Shown in pieces: positions 7,318 to 13,558 of a stretch of 48,614 nt of DNA (position 1 is its first letter; each line of letters opens with the position of its first letter). The stretch is taken from contig DCUZ01000103.1 of assembly GCA_002327305.1 (NCBI GenBank), positions 18,102-66,715 of the forward strand, read 5' to 3'. The position numbers were made by a program, and so were the translations under genes. This DNA comes from Holophagales bacterium UBA2201 (GTDB lineage: Bacteria; Acidobacteriota; Thermoanaerobaculia; UBA2201). The notes below the pieces were generated by a model, which worked only from the letters and a program-made list of their open reading frames with translations, had not been told where the DNA came from and ran no database searches.

Positions 7318-8799
7318 TTACCCCCTGATCCCATTCAACACCCTGGCCATGCGGACGATCCCCTCCCCGATGGCCGCCTCGTCCAGATTGGAGATCGAAA
7401 CGCGGAACGCGGTTTCGGTGACCGGGCCGGGGAAATAGAACCGCCCCGGCGAAACGCGCACGCCGCCGTCCAGCAGGCGCGCCACCAGCGTCTCCTCGTC
7501 CACGGGCCTGCGGCCGGTCCATCGCACCCACAGAGTGTAGCCGCCGGCGGGGGTGGTCCACTCCACCCGGTCCTGGGGCAGGTGCGCCTTCATGGCCTGC
7601 AGAAGGGTCTCCATCCGGCGGCGGTAGGCGGTGTGGACGCGGCGGAGGTAATGCTCGTACTCCCCCCGCTCCAGCAGACGCGCCACGGCGGCCTGGGCCG
7701 GGATGTTTCCCGAGAGGCAGGAAAAGCGCAGGACGGCCAAAAGGCGTTGGATGGCCTCACGGTGGGCGGCGATCCAGCCGATCCTGAGCCCCGGGAAGAC
7801 CACCTTCGAGAGGGTGCCCAGGTATAGGACCGCTCCCGAGCCGTCGAGGGCTTTGATCGGCAGGATGGCCTTGCCGAAGTATTTCAGCTCCTCCTCGAAG
7901 CCGTCCTCCACCAATGGAACCCCCGCGCGTTCGCACAGGCCGAGAAGCCGCTCCCGCGCGGCCGGCGGCATCGTCAGGCCGGTGGGGTTGTGGAAGGTGG
8001 GGATGGTGTAGACCATGGCGGACTTTCCGCGCTTCAGCGTCTTCTCGAAGACGTCCAGGTCCATCCCCTCGGGGCCTAGGGGAACAGATCGCATCGTGAG
8101 CCCGTGGAACCGCATCAGGGGGACGGCGAGACCGTAAGTGGGCGTCTCCACGATGACGGGGTCGCCGGGGCTCCCCAACCAGCGGAGGATGAGGTCCAGA
8201 GCCTGCTGGGCCCCGCCCGTGATGAGGATCTCATCCGCATCGACACGGACGCCATGGGTCCTCATCCGTCTCGCCACGGCCTCGCGCAGGGGAAGATAAC
8301 CCTGCGGGTCGCCGTAGTCCAGGATCTCCCTGCCCTTCTCCCCTACCAATACCTTGAGCGCGCGCAGGAAATCCCGGGCGGGACAGAGGCCCCGGTCGGC
8401 CGAGAGGCCGGAGAAGTCCACGACGCCGCCCGCGGGCGCCGGGCGGTGCTTGCCGCGCAGGAGGGTGAAGTCCTCATACAGCCTCTTCGACCGTGGCGGA
8501 CCCTCCACCCATTTCGCCGGCTGAGCGGGAGCGGAGGGTGAAGTCCGGCCGGGCGGCAGGCGATGACGGATGGTGGTGTAACTGCCGGGACGGCTCTCCA
8601 CCACCCCGGAGGCCCACAGCTCCTGGTAGGCCCGCACGACGGTGGTGCGGTCCACGCCCAACTTCTGCGCCAGGAGCCGCGTGGAGGGAAGACGCTCACC
8701 GGATTTGAGCGTCCCGTCATCGGTCAGCTTCCGGATCCCCACTTCGATCTGGCGGTAGGCCGGGGTCTTCGATTTGGGGTCTATGCTCAACAGGATCAT
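7318..8799 (-). CDS. MocR-family (GntR HTH plus PLP aminotransferase fold) regulator
   Basis: A 493-residue fusion. Residues 1-75 are a GntR winged helix-turn-helix (SGERLPSTRLLAQKLGVDRT, then TVVRAYQEL). Residues from about 120 on are a fold-type I aminotransferase domain with the PLP region TLSKVVFPGLRIGW, which supplies the Schiff-base lysine. MocR proteins bind direct repeats near promoters and sense PLP or a PLP-amine adduct (family knowledge). The ATG at 8799 follows aaggaggcccgc; longer starts are rejected. Its promoter and a probable operator lie upstream at 8908-8972. Target genes may be itself and the downstream radical SAM and SDR genes. None of the usual partners (pdxST, gabT) are adjacent. 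Confidence 0.88.
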   Translation of the reverse strand: MILLSIDPKSKTPAYRQIEVGIRKLTDDGTLKSGERLPSTRLLAQKLGVDRTTVVRAYQELWASGVVESRPGSYTTIRHRLPPGRTSPSAPAQPAKWVEGPPRSKRLYEDFTLLRGKHRPAPAGGVVDFSGLSADRGLCPARDFLRALKVLVGEKGREILDYGDPQGYLPLREAVARRMRTHGVRVDADEILITGGAQQALDLILRWLGSPGDPVIVETPTYGLAVPLMRFHGLTMRSVPLGPEGMDLDVFEKTLKRGKSAMVYTIPTFHNPTGLTMPPAARERLLGLCERAGVPLVEDGFEEELKYFGKAILPIKALDGSGAVLYLGTLSKVVFPGLRIGWIAAHREAIQRLLAVLRFSCLSGNIPAQAAVARLLERGEYEHYLRRVHTAYRRRMETLLQAMKAHLPQDRVEWTTPAGGYTLWVRWTGRRPVDEETLVARLLDGGVRVSPGRFYFPGPVTETAFRVSISNLDEAAIGEGIVRMARVLNGIRG

Positions 8800-8859
8800 G
8801 CGGGCCTCCTTGAATATTGGGTCCGGCCTCTGCCGCCCCTTCCCCTGCCGGATAGGTAA

Positions 8860-8879
8860 GGGCACAGCGTGCTGTGCCC
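8860..8879. repeat. 20-bp palindrome, copy 2
   Basis: The sequence gggcacagcgtgctgtgccc differs from the copy at 7284-7303 at one position next to the centre. It falls in the predicted untranslated leader of the MocR gene. Confidence 0.8.
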
Positions 8880-8907
8880 CTACACCCCCCTCCCAAGTTT
8901 CATTTCA

Positions 8908-8936
8908 AGGATAGGCCCGATATTGGATGGAGTCAA
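8908..8936 (-). promoter_or_regulatory. Predicted promoter of the MocR gene
   Basis: On the minus strand TTGACT (8936-8931), 17 bases, then TATCCT (8913-8908). Transcription would start near 8901 and give a leader of about 100 bases carrying the palindrome at 8860-8879. Confidence 0.6.
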
Positions 8937-8939
8937 CAG

Positions 8940-8972
8940 CCAATTATTTTATTTATCATTACAACCAATTAT
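8940..8972 (-). promoter_or_regulatory. Direct-repeat operator upstream of the MocR promoter
   Basis: Two exact copies of ATAATTGG on the minus strand (ccaattat at 8940-8947 and 8965-8972 on the plus strand) are spaced 25 bases start to start. They begin four bases upstream of the -35 hexamer. Paired direct repeats in this position are typical of MocR/GntR autoregulation. The A+T-rich stretch contrasts with the GC-rich surroundings. Confidence 0.55.
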
Positions 8973-9089
8973 ATTTCTACGACCACACGGTACTGTTGGA
9001 GCCGTTTCTTTTCATCCTTCAGGCTTCCAGCTGCCGGCTTCTGGCTTCCTTTACGGCGGGCTCAGCGGGCGGGTATGCGCGCATGGCTT

Positions 9090-9182
9090 ATAGATCCCGC
9101 CGGTGTCTATCCTCTCTCCTCCACCCCACACTATCATTTCTGTTTCAGTCCAGACAGCGGTATGATTAATCCGCCCGGTCGG
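9090..9182 (-). pseudogene. Relic of a Kelch-repeat protein gene
   Basis: On the minus strand this 31-codon stretch reads PTGRINHTAVWTETEMIVWG, then GGERIDTGGIY. This closely follows the bacterial Kelch/beta-propeller repeat pattern GRxxHTAVWTGxEMIVWGG...TGGxY. Only one blade is left, no signal peptide or further repeats flank it, and the surrounding frame is non-coding in character. It is most likely a decayed fragment of a secreted beta-propeller protein. Confidence 0.5.
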
Positions 9183-9411
9183 GTAATCTATCCCTTTCGA
9201 TGAGGATCTCTCCGTGGACGGCCTGCTGGAGGTTGCCAACCATTTATCCAAGGGAATGAAACCCGCGTAATCGCCCAATCCTTGCGCCCCCACCTTACAA
9301 CTTGAGAGACAAGCGCGGCATGCCGTGTCCCGAACAATATGCGGCATGCGGAATTATTCTCGTTGACCGCTGTTATCTTCGGGATGATGATAAGAAAGGG
9401 TAAAGCTGCGC

Positions 9412-11331
9412 TTGGTCGCCGATCGATTCCCAAATGAAGGCCGCTGGGCCGGCATGGAGCCGCCCTCCGCGGGCGGTTCCCCCAAGCCGACGGCCGCCTG
9501 GTCGGTGGCGGTCGGCGACGCCGTCCTGGAAGCGCTGGCGGAGGGGGTGATCGTCGCCGATGAGCGCGGGACGATCCGGCATGCGAACGCCAGGGCGGAG
9601 GGGCTGTTCGGTTTTCGGGCCGGGGAGCTGAACGGCCGGGCGGTCGAAACCCTGTGGCCGACGGGGGACCCTATCGTTCTTCAGCATTCCCCCATCGGAG
9701 ACCCGCCCCCCGCGATGGACCTGCCGCGCCGGTTGTCGGGCCGCCGGCAGGACGGTTCCACCTTCCCGCTGGAGTTGCGGTGCTCCCGCGTGGGATCGCC
9801 GGACGGCCCCCGCACCCTTTTCCTGATCACCGACGTTTCGGAGCACGACGAGGCCCAGAGCGCCATGTGGACCCTCACCTCGCGCTACCAGGCCCAGTTC
9901 AAGGGGTTCCCCCTCCCCAGCACCGTGTGGCAGCACCGCGACGGGGAGTTCATCCTCATCGATTTCAACGACGCCGCCGAGGCCCTCTCGGACGGCGAGA
10001 TCCGACGGCTGCTGGGATCCCGGCTGCGGGAGGTGCTTCCCCCGCCGTCGGAGATCGCCGACGCCATCGTCCGGTGCCATGGCCGGCGGACGACCCTCTC
10101 GCAGGAGGTGTCGTTCCGGCTGCGAAAGGATGCCGCCCCGAAAGAGCTGTTCGTCACCTGCACCTTCATCGCCCCCGACATCGTCCTGTCGCACATCGAG
10201 GACATCACCCGGCGGCGCCATCACGAGAGGGAGGTCCTCAAGCTCTCCAGCGCGGTGGAGCAGACGGCCGACAGCGTCATGATCACGGATTTCCAAGGCG
10301 TCATCGAATATGTCAACCCCGCCTTCGAAGCGACCACGGGATTCTCACGCCTGGAGGCCCTGGGCCGCACGCCCCGCCTGCTCAAGTCCGGCGTCCACCC
10401 GCCGGCGTTCTACGACGAGGTGTGGAGCACCCTGCGCGAGGGCCTGACATTCAGGGGGACCCTCATCAACCGGAAAAAGGACGGGGAGATCTACTTGTGC
10501 GGTCAGACCATCACCCCCATGAAGGACCCGAGCGGCCGGATCACCCACTTCGTCTCCGTCATCAAGGACCTCACGGAGACCCGGAAGCGCCAGGAACAGG
10601 AGTTTCAGATGGGGGTGGCGAGGGAGATCCAGGAGCGGCTCTGCCGTCCGGCTGACCCCGGGCCCGGACTGGACCTGGCCGGCGCCACCTTTCCCGCGGT
10701 GGCCGTCAACGGCGACTTCTACGACGTGGTGCGGTTCGCGGACGCCAGCGTCGGGATCGTGATCGCGGACGTGTGCGGCCACGGGCTGGGGGCGGCCCTG
10801 GTGATGACACAGACCCGCGCGCTCCTTCGGGCCTTCTCCGAAACCGAATCGGATCCCGCCGCCCTGCTGTTCCGGCTCAACCGGACCCTGGCCGCCGACC
10901 TCGACGACAAACATTACGTCACCCTCCTCCTGATCCGGATCGACGCCGCGCGCCGCCGGCTCGACTACGCCAACGCGGGCCACCCTGCGGCCTATCTCCT
11001 CCATGCCGGCGCGGCGCCCCCGACGCGACTGGACAGCACCTCCATCCCCCTGGGCATCCTTGGGGAACTCCCCTCGGAGTCCCGCCCCCCCCTGCCGCTG
11101 GAACCCGGCGACGCCCTGCTCCTCCTCACGGACGGGGTGCTGGAGGCGTCCGGTGCGGACGGGGAGGAATTCGGTGCGGAGAGGGCCCTGGCGGTGGTGG
11201 ACCGCCTGCGCGGCGAGCCGGCGGCCGCGATCGTGGACTCCCTCTGCACGGAGGCCCGCGCATTCGGCCACCCCCATCCGCAGACGGACGACATCACCGC
11301 CCTCGTTTGCAAGGTTTCCTCCTTCGCTTAA
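9412..11331 (+). CDS. PAS-domain serine phosphatase (PP2C/SpoIIE, RsbU-like)
   Basis: About 639 residues from a TTG at 9412, or 625 from the ATG at 9454; neither has a strong ribosome-binding site, so the start is uncertain. An N-terminal PAS (VIVADERGTIRHANARAEGL), a middle PAS-like region and a third PAS (YVNPAFEATTGFSR) precede a linker helix. The SpoIIE/PP2C domain covers the last 240 residues or so. Metal-binding aspartates are intact: NGDFYDV, IADVCGHG, LLTDGVLE and TDDITALV. It would dephosphorylate a phosphoserine anti-anti-sigma factor (STAS protein) in partner switching, but no STAS or anti-sigma gene is adjacent, so the partner is unknown. No membrane helices are seen. Confidence 0.87.
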   Translation: MVADRFPNEGRWAGMEPPSAGGSPKPTAAWSVAVGDAVLEALAEGVIVADERGTIRHANARAEGLFGFRAGELNGRAVETLWPTGDPIVLQHSPIGDPPPAMDLPRRLSGRRQDGSTFPLELRCSRVGSPDGPRTLFLITDVSEHDEAQSAMWTLTSRYQAQFKGFPLPSTVWQHRDGEFILIDFNDAAEALSDGEIRRLLGSRLREVLPPPSEIADAIVRCHGRRTTLSQEVSFRLRKDAAPKELFVTCTFIAPDIVLSHIEDITRRRHHEREVLKLSSAVEQTADSVMITDFQGVIEYVNPAFEATTGFSRLEALGRTPRLLKSGVHPPAFYDEVWSTLREGLTFRGTLINRKKDGEIYLCGQTITPMKDPSGRITHFVSVIKDLTETRKRQEQEFQMGVAREIQERLCRPADPGPGLDLAGATFPAVAVNGDFYDVVRFADASVGIVIADVCGHGLGAALVMTQTRALLRAFSETESDPAALLFRLNRTLAADLDDKHYVTLLLIRIDAARRRLDYANAGHPAAYLLHAGAAPPTRLDSTSIPLGILGELPSESRPPLPLEPGDALLLLTDGVLEASGADGEEFGAERALAVVDRLRGEPAAAIVDSLCTEARAFGHPHPQTDDITALVCKVSSFA

Positions 11332-11368
11332 GATCGACTCATTCCCCGATGTCTGCGTGCCTTTCGGC

Positions 11369-11452
11369 ATCGGAATCGCAATCGCTATCGTCCGTTCGCG
11401 ATCGACGGCGAATCCCGAAACCGACTCCCGATTCCGATACCGATTCCGATAC
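11369..11452. repeat. Short-period inverted repeat (GATTCC/GATACC hexamers)
   Basis: The right arm (11429-11452) is a perfect 12-bp duplication of cgattccgatac. The left arm (11369-11390, atcggaatcgcaatcgctat and on) is its approximate reverse complement, matching at 18 of 22 positions. The unit is six bases, but the arm-loop-arm design is the same as in the heptamer elements at 2540-2641. It may also terminate the phosphatase transcript. Confidence 0.6.
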
Positions 11453-11468
11453 GGACAATGGCGAAGCA

Positions 11469-11497
11469 TGGACAACCACCGATCAATCTGGTATCCT
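11469..11497 (+). promoter_or_regulatory. Predicted promoter for the riboswitch-btuB transcript
   Basis: TGGACA (11469-11474), 17 bases, then TATCCT (11492-11497). A TG extension (TGGTATCCT) strengthens the -10. Transcription from about 11504 would include the whole cobalamin riboswitch. Confidence 0.55.
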
Positions 11498-11537
11498 ATG
11501 GCCGCATCAACCGTTCTTTACAACCCGCCATCCGCTC

Positions 11538-11705
11538 GGTACTCGGGAACCCGGTGCGTCCCTGCAGAGAATGACTCCGCGGAGACCAAGCCGGGGCGGC
11601 CCCCGCCACTGTAAATGGGGACGAACGGGAGCAAAACCACTGGCCTGACCCACGGGCCGGGAAGGGCTCCCGGGAGGACGATCCATGAGCCAGGAGACCG
11701 GCCGA
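11538..11705 (+). ncRNA. Cobalamin (adenosylcobalamin) riboswitch
   Basis: The order of conserved cobalamin-riboswitch blocks is readable. These are a GGGAACCCGGTGC-type block (11545-11556), the core CCCCGCCACTGTAA (11600-11614), ACCACTGGCC, the GGGAAGGGC-type block (11660-11667), and the closing B12 box AGCCAGGAGACCGGCC (11688-11703). It precedes a TonB-dependent receptor gene, the classic target. Exact ends of the P1 stem are approximate. Binding of cobalamin should reduce expression of the receptor. Confidence 0.9.
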
Positions 11706-11763
11706 GGGATGAACGAAGCAATCTTCTCCGGGGTGAGGGAAGAGCGGCGCCGCGCGCCCCCGC

Positions 11764-11790
11764 CCCCGAAGGTCCTTCGGGGATTTTTAT
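11764..11790 (+). terminator. Intrinsic terminator, riboswitch expression platform
   Basis: An 8-bp stem (ccccgaag / cttcgggg, 11764-11771 and 11775-11782) with a 3-base loop is followed by atttttattt. It stands between the riboswitch and the btuB ribosome-binding site. This implies control by premature transcription termination rather than by start-site sequestration. Confidence 0.75.
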
Positions 11791-11804
11791 TTCATGGAGG
11801 TTTT

Positions 11805-13547
11805 ATGAAGCTGGCATGGTGTTTCATCCTGTGCGCGGGGGCGCTGCAGGCGCAGTTCGGAGAGTTCGTCCTGGTCACGGCCGGGGCCGCCCCGGCCGCC
11901 TCTGAGGTGGCCCCGCTCCTGGGGAGCGTCCTCACCCGTCTGGACTTGGAGGAGCGGAAGATCACGGGCGTGGACGAGGCGGTGCGGCAGACCCTCTCCG
12001 CCATCGTCCTGCGCAGCGGAACGCCGGGGAAGGCGGCCTCGCTCTTCCTTCGGGGCGCCGAGTCCGACCACGCCCTCCTCCTCGTCGACGGCGTCCCCGT
12101 CTACAACTCCTATTTCGGGGGGGGCAACTTCGGCGACCTCCTCACGGAGGGGCTGGACAGGATCGAGGTGGTGCGCGGCCCCTACAGCGCCCTTTACGGG
12201 AGCGAGGCGGTGGGGGGGGTGGTCGCTCTGTTCACCGGCGCGGCCGGCGGGCCCGGCGGGAGGCTGGACCTGGCGGCCGGCGGCGAGGGCCTGGCGCACG
12301 GCGACCTGCAGTGGCGCGGGGGGGATCTCTCCCTCTCCGCGGCCCGGCACGTGGAATCGGGACGCCTGGACAACGACGACTGGGAACAGACCCAGGTGCA
12401 GGCCTCGTGGGACGGCGGCCCGTGGGGGATCTCCCTCTTCGCGCGCGACGGCGAGCAGGGCATCCCCTTCGACGGCGCCCTGGTCACGCCCCAGCGCCGC
12501 ACCTCCAGCCGGGAGGCCACCCTCTCCATCCCCGTCGAAACGGCCCTGGGCCCGGGATGGTCGCTCAAGGCGGTGGCGGCCTACACGGCCGGCCGGTTCC
12601 ACTTCGAGGACCCCGGCGACTCCTGGGGTTACACCGAGAGCGACACCGACACCGGCCGCGCCTTCGCCCGCGCGGTCGCCCAGAAGACCGCGGCGGGCTG
12701 GACCTTCTCCGCCGGGGCCGAGGGGCGGCACGAAACGGTGGATGACTCCAGCGTGTTCGGGACCAACCTGGACGGCGAAACGGTCTCCGGCGGGGCGGCC
12801 TTCGCGGAGGCGGTGGGGACGGTGGGTCCCGCGGGGGTCCGGGCCGGGGTGCGATGGGACACCCATTCGGCTTTCGGGAGCACCATCAATCCCAAGCTGG
12901 GGATCACCTTCCCCGCGGGGCCCCTGCGCCTCCATCTCCAGGCTGGAACGGCGTTCAGGGCCCCCTCCGTGGGCGAGCTCACCTTCCCCCATTCCGGCAA
13001 TCCGGACCTGCAGCCGGAACGCTCCCGCAGCGCCGAGGCCGGGCTGACGGCGGGACCGCTGGTGCTGACCGTCTTCCGGAACGACTTCGACGACCTCATC
13101 GAGTTCGATTACGCCACCTATCGATTCCAGAACGCCGGCGAGGCCCGCGTCACCGGCGCCGAGGGGCGCCTTGCGAAGCAGTGGGGACGGACGGCTGTGG
13201 ACCTCAATCTCACCTGGCTCGATACCGAGAGCCGCGCCACGGGCGATCCCCTTCTCCGCCGGCCGGAGTGGTCGGGGAGCTGGTCGCTCACCCTCCCCCT
13301 CAAGTCCTTCCTCTTTTCCACCCAGGGGATCTATGTGGGACAGCGCTGGGATGTGGATCCCATCACTTTCGACCGGAGCGAAAACGCCCCCTTCTACCGG
13401 CAGGACCTCACGGTGGCGCTGGAGAAGGCGGCGTGGCTCTCCCCGTGGGTCAAGGCGGAGAACCTCTTCAACTCCTCCTATGAGGAGGTGCTGGGCTACC
13501 CGGCCCTGGGACGCCGCCTCTCGGCGGGGATCACCGTGCGCTGGTAG
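11805..13547 (+). CDS. btuB: TonB-dependent vitamin B12 receptor, BtuB-like
   Basis: A 580-residue outer-membrane receptor. A short signal peptide (MKLAWCFILCAGALQAQ) is followed by a possible TonB box (EFVLVTA). The plug domain spans about residues 45-150, with LFLRGAESDHALLLVDGVPV and GLDRIEVVRGPYSALYGSEA, both hallmark blocks. A beta-barrel follows, ending in an aromatic-terminated strand (SAGITVRW). The ATG at 11805 follows atggaggtttt. The upstream cobalamin riboswitch supports import of cobalamin or a related corrinoid. It is somewhat short for the family (BtuB about 600). No btuCDF genes are in the window. It converges on the TPR gene, with 11 bases between stops. Confidence 0.92.
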   Translation: MKLAWCFILCAGALQAQFGEFVLVTAGAAPAASEVAPLLGSVLTRLDLEERKITGVDEAVRQTLSAIVLRSGTPGKAASLFLRGAESDHALLLVDGVPVYNSYFGGGNFGDLLTEGLDRIEVVRGPYSALYGSEAVGGVVALFTGAAGGPGGRLDLAAGGEGLAHGDLQWRGGDLSLSAARHVESGRLDNDDWEQTQVQASWDGGPWGISLFARDGEQGIPFDGALVTPQRRTSSREATLSIPVETALGPGWSLKAVAAYTAGRFHFEDPGDSWGYTESDTDTGRAFARAVAQKTAAGWTFSAGAEGRHETVDDSSVFGTNLDGETVSGGAAFAEAVGTVGPAGVRAGVRWDTHSAFGSTINPKLGITFPAGPLRLHLQAGTAFRAPSVGELTFPHSGNPDLQPERSRSAEAGLTAGPLVLTVFRNDFDDLIEFDYATYRFQNAGEARVTGAEGRLAKQWGRTAVDLNLTWLDTESRATGDPLLRRPEWSGSWSLTLPLKSFLFSTQGIYVGQRWDVDPITFDRSENAPFYRQDLTVALEKAAWLSPWVKAENLFNSSYEEVLGYPALGRRLSAGITVRW

Positions 13548-13558
13548 GCGCGCTTCCC

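Larger units (their letters stand above)
8800..9411. other. Long intergenic region with regulatory sites and gene relics
   Basis: About 610 bases lie between the divergent MocR gene and the PAS/PP2C gene. Bases 8860-8972 hold the palindrome, promoter and operator listed separately. Bases 9090-9182 hold a Kelch relic on the minus strand. Bases 9187-9269 read in plus frame as IPFDEDLSVDGLLEVANH and a few more codons before a stop, possibly the tail of another lost gene (weak). Around 9310-9350 the word gcggcatgc occurs twice. No intact gene is seen. Confidence 0.6.

Noticed and set aside
11685..11804. Longer BtuB with start at 11685 inside the riboswitch
   Set aside because: Those codons lie in the B12 box and terminator; the ATG at 11805 has a signal peptide and ribosome-binding site.
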